DNA from: Paraburkholderia phenazinium | Lineage (GTDB): Bacteria > Pseudomonadota > Gammaproteobacteria > Burkholderiales > Burkholderiaceae | Assembly: GCF_900100735.1 (NCBI RefSeq) | Contig: NZ_FNCJ01000026.1 | Span: forward strand, 1 to 64,000 | DNA: 64,000 bases | Reading direction: 5' to 3' | Shown here: piece by piece, positions 54,233-63,325 of the stretch | How the letters are laid out: each line of letters starts with the position of its first letter | Position numbering within the stretch: the first letter of the stretch is position 1 | Position numbers and translations under genes: made by a program | Notes under the pieces: model-generated | The model's input: only the letters and a program-made list of their open reading frames with translations | What the model was told of the DNA's origin: nothing | Databases searched by the model: none

Positions 54233-55219
54233 ATGGCAGCAGATCTGCGCGTAACGGATGAACGCACGAGCCTGACGAGCTCGAATAAATTCGAATTGTT
54301 GTTGTTTCGCCTCGGATCGGTTCCCGACAGCGATGCTCACGAGCTATACGGGATCAACGTGTTCAAGGTGCGCGAAATCTCCACGATGCCGTCCATTACG
54401 CCGATTGCGGGCGCCTCGGAGTTCGTGATGGGCGCGGTCGACATTCGCGGGCAGATCATTCCCGTGATCGACCTGCCGCGCCTGATGGGTTGCGAGCCGA
54501 CCCGCGGCCGCAACATTCTGCTGGTAACGGAGTTCGCACGTTCCACGCAAGCGTTTGCGGTGGAGGAGGTAGACGATATCGTTCGGCTCGAATGGAACCA
54601 GGTGCTGACTGCCGAAGGCGCGGCCGCCGGTAAGTCGATCACGAGTATTGCGCGGATCGATGGCAATACGGGCGACTCGCGTCTTGCGCAGGTCATCGAT
54701 GTCGAACAGGTATTGCGTGACGTTTTCCCGGCTCAACACCCGGCTGTGGATCCGACATCCGTCGGCGCGCACCTGCGCATGCCGGTCGGCGCGAAAATTC
54801 TCGCGGCGGACGATTCCGGCTTTGCACGCAAGCTGATCGAGCAGGCTCTGGAGGCGATTGGCGCAGAGTGCATCATGGCGAAGACCGGTGAGGAAGCATG
54901 GAACATGCTGCAGCAGATTGCCCAGGAGGCGCAAAGCGAGAAACTGCGCGCGCGCGACAAGATCGCCCTCGTTCTCACCGACCTCGAGATGCCTGAGATG
55001 GATGGCTTTACGCTGACGCGGCATATCAAGGGCGACGTGCGAACCCGCGATATCCCGGTGGTGATTCATTCGTCGCTGACTGGCGCGGCTAACGAAGCGC
55101 ACGTGAGGAATGCCGGCGCAAACGGTTACATCGCCAAGTTTGCGGCCGGTGAACTGGCGCAGGCACTGCGCCAGGCGCTCGCCAGCTCGAGCGACGAGTT
55201 TCAGGTGCAGCCGGCTTAA
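54233..55219 (+). CDS. cheV: CheV chemotaxis coupling protein
   Basis: A 328-residue protein with a CheW-like domain (about 18-165; FRLGSVPDSDAHELYGINVF, then GAVDIRGQIIPVIDLPRL) and a C-terminal receiver (about 180-315) with phosphorylation site D250 in LTDLEMPEMDGF. CheV links receptors to CheA and is tuned by phosphorylation. It is alone here; other che genes are elsewhere. ATG 54233 has cccggagaa upstream. Confidence 0.94.
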   Translation: MAADLRVTDERTSLTSSNKFELLLFRLGSVPDSDAHELYGINVFKVREISTMPSITPIAGASEFVMGAVDIRGQIIPVIDLPRLMGCEPTRGRNILLVTEFARSTQAFAVEEVDDIVRLEWNQVLTAEGAAAGKSITSIARIDGNTGDSRLAQVIDVEQVLRDVFPAQHPAVDPTSVGAHLRMPVGAKILAADDSGFARKLIEQALEAIGAECIMAKTGEEAWNMLQQIAQEAQSEKLRARDKIALVLTDLEMPEMDGFTLTRHIKGDVRTRDIPVVIHSSLTGAANEAHVRNAGANGYIAKFAAGELAQALRQALASSSDEFQVQPA

Positions 55220-55323
55220 CGGCTAACCCGGTCGACTCACAAGGCAACGTGGCGCCTGGTTGACGTTGCAGGCTGTGAAGCGATATCAAACCTGATGGAT
55301 ACGATCTCCGGTTCTGAGGAGAG

Positions 55324-55359
55324 GAAGAGGGTGTTTGCGATGCGGCAAACACCCTCTTC
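55324..55359. terminator. Perfect 15-bp hairpin after cheV
   Basis: gaagagggtgtttgc at 55324-55338 and its exact complement at 55345-55359 enclose a 6-base loop. It lies about 105 bp after the cheV stop and about 93 bp before the next gene. No T run follows, so it may end transcription inefficiently, protect the 3' end, or be a leftover of a repeat. Confidence 0.6.
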
Positions 55360-55451
55360 GCGTTTAGGGCGTGAATACGTATTCTCCGCGACGTTCAAGA
55401 ACTGCGCGAAGTGCGCCGTTAACACAGGGGTCCTGGATTCTCGAGCGGTGT

Positions 55452-57397
55452 ATGGTGAAACTGAAATCCATTCGCGTATGGCGCTGGAAGGATCGTCGAA
55501 GCACTAGCGTGAAGGCCGAGCGACGCTTTGTTCCCAGAGAAGCGGCGCGAAAAGCCATCACGGCTGTTGCGGTCGTATTCATTCTGTCGGCGATTGCCCT
55601 TAGCACGTTCCTCGCCCTGCGCCAAACCAGGGAGCAGGATGAGGCGTTGCGCACGCTGCATGAGTCGGGCCTTTTGAAGCGGGACCTGGACCAGGTCCAG
55701 CAGATGATGCTCGATGAGCACGGAGAACTCTATACGCAGATCGAGACGCGGGCGTTTTACAAACGCGATGCGTTTAGCTTTCCGCTACGCGCGCTTCTCG
55801 AGCTGACTAGCGATGCACGCGGCGGCTGCCGCCAGAACGCAATCTGCCCCTCACGCCTCGCCGACCTCGACGACATGGCGGGTGAACTGAGCAAGCGGCA
55901 CTTCGAGCGCAAGGCCTTTGCCGTGGACGGCTCGCCCGTCTGGATCTCCGAAACCAAGCTGCCGCTGGAAGACCAGAATCGCGCCATCATCGGGGTGCTG
56001 ACCGCCTACGAAAACATTACGGCCCGGCGCGATGCCGAGTTGGCGCTGCGTCTGCAGAGCCGGGCGATCGATGCGAGCATCAACGGCCTCATGATTGCCG
56101 AGGTCAAGCAGAACCAGCACGTCATCATGTTCGCCAATGCGGCGTTCGAGCGGATTACGGGGTATTCAGCGAGCGACGTGATTGGTGCCGATTGCGAAGA
56201 CCTGTTTGCACTGGCCGGTGAAGCGTCCAAATGGTCGGCCATCGCGTCGGCGACGCGCTGTTGACCCGCGTGGCCAAGCGCTTGCAGCGCCTCGTGCGAG
56301 CGACCGATCTGGTGGCCCGTTATGGCGGGGACGAATTCATCATCGTCGCCGAGCGCAGCGACGGCGCACAGCTGATCCCTATGCTCGACCGGCTGATCGT
56401 GGCGATGCGCGAGCCGTTCCATGTCAGCGGGCAGGAGCTCTACGTCGAGGCTAGCATCGGCATCAGCACCTATCCTCAGGACGGCCGCGATGCCGATACC
56501 TTGATCCGCAATGCCGATGCGGCCATGTATCTGGCGAAGTCCCGCGGACGCAACGGCTATCAGTTCTACCGGCCCGAACTGAACCGTGCGGCCGCGCAGA
56601 AATTGCAGCTATCGACCAAACTCAAGCGGGCCGTCAAGGCACAGGCGTTGGCCGTTGCGTATCAACCGCAAATCGACATGCAGACCGGGCAAGTGGTCGG
56701 TGCGGAGGCGCTGTTGCGTTGGCACGATCCTGAGCTTGGCGCCGTGTCGCCCGCGGCTTTCATTCCGATCGCCGAGGAGACCGGCTTGATCCAGGGGATC
56801 GGTGAATGGGTCTTGCGCACCGCGTGCCGCCAGGCGAGAGCGTGGCGAGATGCGGGTCTGCCTCCGATCCGCGTGTCGGTCAACGTCTCGCCGCTGCAAC
56901 TGGAGCGCTCCGACCTGGTGAAGGTGGTGCGCTCCGCGCTGGACGAGGCCGATTGGCCAGCCGAGATGCTCGAACTCGAAGTGACGGAAGGCGCCCTCAT
57001 GCGTAACGCAGATGACGCCGCGCGCGTGCTGCACGACCTGCGTGGGCTAGGCGTCAAGATCGCAATCGACGATTTCGGCACCGGGTATTCGAGCCTCAGT
57101 TATCTGCAGCGCTTCAGTATCGACCGTATCAAGATCGATCGCGCGTTCGTTCAGCAGATTGGCCGCGACGACGGGTATGAGGCGCTGACTCTTGCTGTCA
57201 TTGCTATTGCTAATGCGCTGAAGTTCGATGTGATCGCGGAAGGTGTCGAGTTCGATAGTCATCGACACTTTCTGGTTGAACATGGGTGTGTGGAGGGGCA
57301 GGGCTTTCTGTATAGCCCTGCCGTTTCTGGTGAGGATATCGCGGACATACTGCGGGCCACGGGTAGTCAAGCCCGGCAGGTGATTGCTTCAGAGTAA
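55452..57397 (+). pseudogene. Membrane-anchored PAS-GGDEF-EAL protein with its middle deleted
   Basis: The first frame (to 56264) encodes an N-terminal membrane helix (AITAVAVVFILSAIALSTFLAL), a sensory part, a PAS end (GVLTAYENITARRDAELAL) and the start of a second PAS domain. From about 56233 another frame resumes inside a GGDEF domain (GHRVGDALLTRVAKRLQ, with RATDLVARYGGDEF) and continues through a complete EAL domain (GAEALLRWHD, DDFGTGYSSLSYL, AEGVEF) to 57397. The rest of the second PAS domain and the first part of the GGDEF domain are missing and the frame shifts. The EAL part alone could still be translated from an internal start and degrade c-di-GMP; the cyclase would not work. Confidence 0.85.
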
Positions 57398-57403
57398 GTC
57401 TTG

Positions 57404-57600
57404 TCATCTCGAAGCCTGCGCCGCCTCTCGGGGTGAGTTGTCGATCGAACCGGCCCACAGGTTGGGTGTTCGGCCCTTCCACGGCAACGCCTGCTCGATC
57501 TGGCCTGCTACACGGAACGACACGTCTTCACGCCCCGCTGGCGCAATGAACTGCATACCGACTGGCAGGCCGCTGAAGCTGAGCCACAAGTCCAGCTAAA
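57404..57600 (-). pseudogene. Amidase 3' remnant
   Basis: The reverse strand encodes only the last 60 or so residues of an amidase-signature (GatA-like) enzyme: SFSGLPVGMQFIAPAGREDV, then GQIEQALPWKGRTPNLWAGS. An in-frame stop lies just before it, and the catalytic Ser-Ser-Lys part is absent. It abuts the 3' end of the broken GGDEF-EAL gene, so both damage events may share one history. Confidence 0.7.
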
Positions 57601-57680
57601 ACAATTGGTCGCTGTACTTGTTGAGATCGGTTTTTGCGCGGTTGTTGCCTATAGTCGTCGCCGGAGCGTCTAGAGAACGA

Positions 57681-58508
57681 CTATTTGAAATACTCACTAG
57701 GCGCGACCCCAAGCACCCTGCGAAACATCGCCGTAAATGCACTAGGACTCTCGTAGCCGTGCTCAAGCGCAACTTCGAGAACCGACGCCCCCGTCGCTAG
57801 TTGCGGAAGGCTAAGCAAGACCCGCGTATGACGGCACCATGACCCATGCGTCATCCCCGTCTCGCGCTGAAACGCGCGAGCAAACGTGCGTGGATTCATC
57901 TCCGCTCGTTGCGCCCAGCCATGCAACGTAGCCTCCAGCGACGGCTGCGCAATCAATTCCGCGCATAACTCGACGAACGCCGGATGACGCGGCATAGGCA
58001 CATGCAGGAGCAAGGGTTCGGCCATACAGATCTCATCAAGGATCAACTCCAGCACGCGCCACTCGCGATCGCTATACGTGCCGGCCGGCCGGATGCCCAC
58101 GGCCGTCACGATCAATTCGCGCAGCAACCCGCTTACCAGAATCACTCTGCAACTTCCTGGCAGGTTATCGCGCGCATCGGCGGCAACATAGACCGTGCGC
58201 ATCTGCACGTCGCTCGCAATTTCAATCTCGTGCCGCACACCGCCCGGCACCCACACGGCGCGGCCGGTTGGCACGATCCAACTGCCGGCTTCCGAACGCA
58301 CGATCATCACGCCCGAGATGGCGTAGATCAATTGCGCACTGCTGTGGGTATGCGCTGGGAACCCGCTGCGCGCGGGCTGATCGGTGGCGAGTACGGCAAC
58401 GGGTGCAAGTTCGAGCGCCTTCTGGCTTTCCACAAAGCCGAAGCTGTCCATTTCGCGACGATGCATGGCATTTCTTCGAGAGATGATCGGTTCACACGAC
58501 TCTACCAT
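57681..58508 (-). CDS. AraC-family regulator with cupin N-terminus
   Basis: A 275-residue regulator with an N-terminal cupin ligand domain (PAHTHSSAQLIYAISGVMIV, then GGVRHEIEI) and C-terminal AraC helix-turn-helix pair (AEMNPRTFARAFQRETGMTH, then GYESPSAFTAMFRRVLGVAPSE). ATG 58508 has ggagag upstream. It is divergent from the tripartite drug pump, with only 33 bp between the starts, so it almost certainly controls that operon. Confidence 0.93.
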   Translation of the reverse strand: MVESCEPIISRRNAMHRREMDSFGFVESQKALELAPVAVLATDQPARSGFPAHTHSSAQLIYAISGVMIVRSEAGSWIVPTGRAVWVPGGVRHEIEIASDVQMRTVYVAADARDNLPGSCRVILVSGLLRELIVTAVGIRPAGTYSDREWRVLELILDEICMAEPLLLHVPMPRHPAFVELCAELIAQPSLEATLHGWAQRAEMNPRTFARAFQRETGMTHGSWCRHTRVLLSLPQLATGASVLEVALEHGYESPSAFTAMFRRVLGVAPSEYFK

Positions 58509-58541
58509 CTGTCTCTCCGAGTTCACAGTCGAGCATGAGTC

Positions 58542-60056
58542 ATGGTTTCACCAGGCATTGAACGTAGCGTTGTTTCGTTTGTGATGCCCAACGGCGCGCG
58601 TCGCCAGATACCTGCGCCGCGCCGCGTCGCACACCTTGGTCTGCTGGCGGCCAGCGTTGCTGCAATTGCACTCGCCGGTTCCGGTTGTTCGCTGCAAGCG
58701 CCATATCGTGCGCCACAACCCGCAGCCGCGGCTCTGGCTCCATTCGCCTCGGCCGAGCATGCCCCTGTTTCGCAACAGCCCTTGCCCGACGACTGGTGGC
58801 GCCTGTACCGCGATCCGGCGCTTGATGAACTGATCCAGCAGGCGCTTGCGCAGAACCGCGACCTCGCCGTGGCGGCCGCGCGGCTTGCGCGTTCGCAGGC
58901 GGTGATGAGCGAAACCGGCGCTGCACGCTTGCCCGATACGCAGCTTGCGCTGGGCGGCAACTACGGCAAACAGGATGCCGATCAGATCGTCGCCGCAGCG
59001 CGGCGCGAGTCGGCGGACACGCGCTGGGCGTATGCGCCGTCACTCGCTGTGTCGTACGAAGTCGACCTGTGGGGACGCGTACGTCATCTGGTGGCGGCTG
59101 CCCAGGCCGATGCCGAGGCGATGCAGGCAACCTCGGACGCGGTGCGAGTCGCGGTCGTTGCGTCCACAACCGATGCATATCTGCATGTCTGCTCATACGG
59201 TGAACAGATCGATGTCGCCAACCATTCGCTCGAGATTGCCCAACGCGTAGTCGAGCTGACCACGCGGCAACGCGATCGCGGGCTTGTCTCCGATCTCGAG
59301 GTCACGCGAGCCAGCGGTTTTCTCGACGAGACCCGTGCGACCGTTCCAATCCTCGAAGGCAAGCGGCGCGCCGCGCTATTCGAACTGGCGGTCCTGCTCG
59401 GCCGGCCGCCTGGCGAATTTCCGGCAACGGCCGCGCAGTGCCGTGTCGCGCCGGTGCTCAAGCAGCCATTTCCGGTCGGAGACGGCGCCGCGTTGCTGCG
59501 CCACCGTCCCGACCTGCGCGCCTCCGAACGGAGGCTGGCCGCAGCAGATGCGCAAGTCGGGGTTGCGCTGGCCGAGCTCTACCCGTCGATCGTGCTGGGC
59601 GGCTCAGTCAATTTTTTGTCGACCACGGGCAGCCTCGCCTCTCTCGGCGATCAGTACGCGATGAGCTGGGGCATCGGTCCGTTGATCAACTGGCGTTTCC
59701 CCAATCTGGCCGTGAGTCGCGCGAGGCTTGCCGAGGCGAAGGCGGGTAACGCCGAAGCGCTGGCGCAATTCGAGGGCAACGTACTCACTGCATTGAAGGA
59801 ATCCGAGCAGGCGCTGACCTTCTACGGCGCGCAGTGGGAGCGGCAGCAGGCACTCCAGGCTGCGCGCGCTAACGACGCTCGCGCTCTCCATCTCGCGGAG
59901 CTGAATTACAAAGCGGGTGCGCTGGATTTTCTCGACGTGCTCGACGCCGAGCGCAGTCTCGTCGCCGCCGACGCAGCGCTCGCCGCTTCCAACGGGACGC
60001 TGGCATCGGATCAGATCGCTGTTTTCAAGGCGCTCGGTGGCGGTTGGCAGCAGTAG
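58542..60056 (+). CDS. NodT-family outer-membrane efflux lipoprotein
   Basis: A 504-residue channel lipoprotein with lipobox LAGSGC near residue 49 and the family start LQAPYRAPQP, then WWRLYRDPALDELIQQAL. The two efflux repeats follow, with RHRPDLRASERRLAAADAQ and LYPSIVLGGSV. ATG 58542 is listed; the ATG at 58584 would shorten the leader. It begins the operon with emrA and emrB homologues, all on the plus strand. It forms the outer-membrane exit of the pump. Confidence 0.92.
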   Translation: MVSPGIERSVVSFVMPNGARRQIPAPRRVAHLGLLAASVAAIALAGSGCSLQAPYRAPQPAAAALAPFASAEHAPVSQQPLPDDWWRLYRDPALDELIQQALAQNRDLAVAAARLARSQAVMSETGAARLPDTQLALGGNYGKQDADQIVAAARRESADTRWAYAPSLAVSYEVDLWGRVRHLVAAAQADAEAMQATSDAVRVAVVASTTDAYLHVCSYGEQIDVANHSLEIAQRVVELTTRQRDRGLVSDLEVTRASGFLDETRATVPILEGKRRAALFELAVLLGRPPGEFPATAAQCRVAPVLKQPFPVGDGAALLRHRPDLRASERRLAAADAQVGVALAELYPSIVLGGSVNFLSTTGSLASLGDQYAMSWGIGPLINWRFPNLAVSRARLAEAKAGNAEALAQFEGNVLTALKESEQALTFYGAQWERQQALQAARANDARALHLAELNYKAGALDFLDVLDAERSLVAADAALAASNGTLASDQIAVFKALGGGWQQ

Positions 60057-60083
60057 CTTCATCGCGCACCGCTAGCGTGCATC

Positions 60084-60106
60084 AACGGACCCACTTAAGG
60101 TCCGTT
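60084..60106. promoter_or_regulatory. Inverted repeat between the NodT and EmrA genes
   Basis: AACGGACC at 60084-60091 and GGTCCGTT at 60099-60106 are perfect arms around 7 bp. It lies 27 bp before the emrA-like ATG. It may be an operator for a second promoter or a stem that sets the expression ratio of channel and pump. Confidence 0.45.
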
Positions 60107-60132
60107 CGTTACTTTTCCATCAAGGTCCAGAC

Positions 60133-61257
60133 ATGAGTACCACCGTGATTCCGGGGAAGGCTTCACCGTTTAGCAGGAGAAATCTGATATTGGCAGCTAG
60201 CGTCATTGCCGGCGTCGCAGTGGCCGTGATGGCGCTTCGCTGGTGGAGCGTCGGACGGTTTATCGAAAGCACCGACGACGCCTATGTCCGCGCGGACGTG
60301 GTGACGGTGAGTTCGCGCGTGCCCGGCTATGTGACGAGCGTCGCTGTCGGTGACAATCAGCCGGTGCACCGAGGCGATATGCTCGCGCAAATCGACAGCG
60401 CCGACTATGCGGCTAAAGCCGCCCGGGCTCAGGCAAGCGTGGACGCTGCGCTCGCGACATTGCGCGCGGAACAGGCAAACGTTGCTACGCTCGATGCGCA
60501 AATCGCCCGTGAGAGCAGTCTGACGGCGGCCGCGCAGGCGGACGTCGCCGCAGCGCGAGCCGATGCGGCCCGTCGCAAGGCTGACGCCGAACGCTACCGG
60601 CAACTGGCGGCTGAACAGGCCTCAAGCGAGCAACGTTGGGAACAGGCGCATGCTCAGGCGCTCACGGCCGACGCTTTGCTTGCCAAGGCCGATGCGAGTG
60701 TCGAGGCGCAGCGCGGCGAGCAAGCCGTGCTGCTTAAGCGCAGGACGCAAGGCATGGCCGCGATTGCGCAGGCGCAAGCTCAAGTGGAGGTCGCGCGTGC
60801 AGCTTTGTCGCTCGCGCAGCTCGATCTCGAACACACGACGATTCGTGCGGCCAGCGATGGCGTAGTCGGTCAGCGCACCGTGCGCATGGGGCAGTATGTC
60901 GAGACAGGGCAGCCATTGCTCGCCGTGGTGCCGCTGCAGGACGTCTACGTGATCGCCAATTTCAAGGAAACCGAGGTGGCGGCGATGAGTGCCGGCCAGC
61001 CCGTTGAGATCGACGTCGATAGCTATGGCGGGCATACCTTGCACGGCCGTGTGATGAGCATTGCACCCGGTTCGGGTGCGCAGTTCGCGTTGCTGCCGCC
61101 CGATAACGCGACCGGCAATTTCACCAAGGTCGTGCAGCGCATTCCCGTCAAGATCGCAGTGGACGCCGGACAACGCGACGCAATCGCACTGCGGCCCGGT
61201 ATGTCGGTCGTCGCGCGCGTTCATACCGGTACGCAAACTTCCGCGAGTCGCTCATGA
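60133..61257 (+). CDS. EmrA-type HlyD-family adaptor
   Basis: A 374-residue membrane-fusion protein with one N-terminal helix (LILAASVIAGVAVAVMALRW), lipoyl halves (STDDAYVRADVVTVSSRVPG, then LDLEHTTIRAASDGVVG) and a long Ala/Gln-rich coiled hairpin between. It connects the MFS pump to the NodT channel. Its last 4 bp overlap the start of the pump gene. Confidence 0.92.
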   Translation: MSTTVIPGKASPFSRRNLILAASVIAGVAVAVMALRWWSVGRFIESTDDAYVRADVVTVSSRVPGYVTSVAVGDNQPVHRGDMLAQIDSADYAAKAARAQASVDAALATLRAEQANVATLDAQIARESSLTAAAQADVAAARADAARRKADAERYRQLAAEQASSEQRWEQAHAQALTADALLAKADASVEAQRGEQAVLLKRRTQGMAAIAQAQAQVEVARAALSLAQLDLEHTTIRAASDGVVGQRTVRMGQYVETGQPLLAVVPLQDVYVIANFKETEVAAMSAGQPVEIDVDSYGGHTLHGRVMSIAPGSGAQFALLPPDNATGNFTKVVQRIPVKIAVDAGQRDAIALRPGMSVVARVHTGTQTSASRS

Positions 61258-62840
61258 GCGCCACCACCACGGCTCACGCGGCTCATGAGCCGGTATCGCT
61301 GCGCGCATGGGTTGCGGTGCTCGGCGGCGTGTTTGGCTGCTTCATGGCCGGCATGAACGTGCATGTCACCAATGCATCGCTGCCCGATATCCGTGGTTCG
61401 CTTGGCGCGAGTTTCGAAGAAGGTTCGTGGATTACCACGGCCTATCTGGTTGCGGAAATCATCATCATTCCATTGACCGGGTGGCTCGTGCAGGTGTTTT
61501 CGATCCGGCGCGTGATGCTGGTCGGCACGAGCGGGTTCCTGATCTTCTCGCTCGTGTGTTCCGTAGCGCCGACCATCGACGCCATGATCGTGGCCCGCGC
61601 TTTTCAGGGGGCGTTCGGGGGCGTGCTGATCCCGCTTTCGTTTCAACTGATCGTGACGAAGTTGCCGCCAGCGCGGCACCCGCTCGGCATGGCGCTGTTC
61701 GCGGTTGCCAACAATGTCGCGCAGGCGGCTGGGCCTTCCTTGGGCGGTTGGCTGACCGACATGTATTCGTGGCGCTGGATTTTCTATTTGCAGATTCCGC
61801 CCGCGCTCGCTTTGCTGGCGGCGATCGGTTGGGCGATCAAACCTGAACCGGTGCAGTTAGACAGGTTGCGTACTGCGGACTGGCTGGGCATCACGACGAT
61901 GGCGATTGGACTCAGCGCGCTGCAGATCGTGCTTGAGGAGGGCGGGCGCAAGGACTGGTTCGGTTCGAGCTTCATCACGAACATGTTTCTGGTTGCGGTC
62001 ATTGGCCTCACGGTTTTTGTGGTTGTGCAGCTTCGCCGCGACGAGCCGTTTATCAATCTTCGACTGCTGGGACGTTACAACTTTGGGATTGCGAGTCTGA
62101 TGCAGTTTCTGTTTGGCGGCGTGGTGTTCGCGGTCGTGTTTCTGGTGCCAAACTATTTTGCGGAACTGCAGGGTTACAGTGCGCGCGATATCGGCGTCAT
62201 GATGGTGCCGTACGGGCTTGTGCAGTTCGTCATGTCGTTTTTGACGCCGCCTCTGATGCGCCGTACGAGCGCTCGCACGACGATCATTGCCGGCTTTGTG
62301 CTGGTGGCGATCGGATGCCTGATGAATATTCATCTCGACGTGGATGCCTCAGCAAACGTGGTCGTGCCGTCGCTGATCGTGCGCGGAATCGGACAGTCGC
62401 TGGTGGTCGTCGCGCTGGGTGTGATGGCGGTGGACGGCATCGAGAAAAGCCAGCTCGGATCGGCCTCGGGTCTGTTCAGCATGGTGCGGAACCTGGGGGG
62501 TGCGATCGGTATTGCGATCGCCAGCCAGATCGTGGTCGAACGGGAGAAGCTGCATGCTGCGCGCATTGGCGAGGCGATTACGCCGTTCAACGGGGCGTTT
62601 CAGGAACGCATGATCGATATGGTGAGAGTGCTGACCGGCAGCCATGTTGGGCGGTTCGACGCGCTGGCTGCTTCGGGGCTCGCTGGCAGCCGCGAAGCGG
62701 CGCTTGGAATCGTGGATAAGGTGATTGGCCGTGAGGCTCTTTTGATGGCTTACAGCGACACCTTCCTTGTGGCCGGTATTGCGATGCTGGGGTGTACGTT
62801 CGCGGCATTTGCGTTGCGGGGGCGCGTGAAAGGCGGCTAG
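61254..62840 (+). CDS. EmrB/QacA-type MFS multidrug transporter (DHA2)
   Basis: A 528-residue transporter with 14 predicted helices. The DHA2 motifs are present: MNVHVTNASLPDIRGSL near residue 35 (motif D1), WITTAYLVAEIIIIPLTGWL, GAFGGVLIPLSFQLI and GPSLGGWLTDMYSWRWIF (motif C). It starts 4 bp before the adaptor's stop. It exports hydrophobic drugs or phenolics; the substrate is unknown. The divergent AraC regulator probably senses it. Confidence 0.93.
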   Translation: MSATTTAHAAHEPVSLRAWVAVLGGVFGCFMAGMNVHVTNASLPDIRGSLGASFEEGSWITTAYLVAEIIIIPLTGWLVQVFSIRRVMLVGTSGFLIFSLVCSVAPTIDAMIVARAFQGAFGGVLIPLSFQLIVTKLPPARHPLGMALFAVANNVAQAAGPSLGGWLTDMYSWRWIFYLQIPPALALLAAIGWAIKPEPVQLDRLRTADWLGITTMAIGLSALQIVLEEGGRKDWFGSSFITNMFLVAVIGLTVFVVVQLRRDEPFINLRLLGRYNFGIASLMQFLFGGVVFAVVFLVPNYFAELQGYSARDIGVMMVPYGLVQFVMSFLTPPLMRRTSARTTIIAGFVLVAIGCLMNIHLDVDASANVVVPSLIVRGIGQSLVVVALGVMAVDGIEKSQLGSASGLFSMVRNLGGAIGIAIASQIVVEREKLHAARIGEAITPFNGAFQERMIDMVRVLTGSHVGRFDALAASGLAGSREAALGIVDKVIGREALLMAYSDTFLVAGIAMLGCTFAAFALRGRVKGG

Positions 62841-62959
62841 TGACGGCTGCAAAGCACCTTCAGGCCCGCGTGCCTTCAGCGCTGTGCAGCTCCCCAAACT
62901 CTTCCGCGGTTTCGTGGCATGATCTCCAGCACCTTCACACCACAGCTGGAGCATATGCC

Positions 62960-63247
62960 ATGCCGACTTATATCGTCTTTACACGAGAAAGCACGCAGGA
63001 TCAGGCCGAGCTCGATATATACATGAAAACGGTTTCCCCCACCTTCAAGGGGCATCCGGTCAAGATTCTGGCCGCCTACGGGCCGCAGCAGGTGCTCGAG
63101 GGCGATGCGCCCGAGGGCGTGGTGCTGGTCGAGTTTCCGTCCACGGAAGCCGCACGCGCCTGGTACGACAGCCCCGAGTATCAGGAAGTCGTGAAGCATC
63201 GTTTCAAGGGGGCGACCTACCGCGCTGTGCTCGTCGAAGGCCTGTGA
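62960..63247 (+). CDS. DUF1330-family protein
   Basis: A 95-residue protein of the DUF1330 family: MPTYIVFTRESTQDQAELDI, then EGVVLVEFPSTEAARAWYDS and PEYQEVVKHR. The fold is a small dimeric ferredoxin-like alpha-beta barrel; no enzyme activity is established for the family. ATG 62960 has ggag 8 bp upstream. It is apparently monocistronic. Confidence 0.85.
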   Translation: MPTYIVFTRESTQDQAELDIYMKTVSPTFKGHPVKILAAYGPQQVLEGDAPEGVVLVEFPSTEAARAWYDSPEYQEVVKHRFKGATYRAVLVEGL

Positions 63248-63325
63248 CGAACGCGGGTGACGAGCGGGCATGCGCGTTGCATTGCAGCGCCGGCTCGTCA
63301 TCCCGCCTGCCCACGCAGCACCGCT

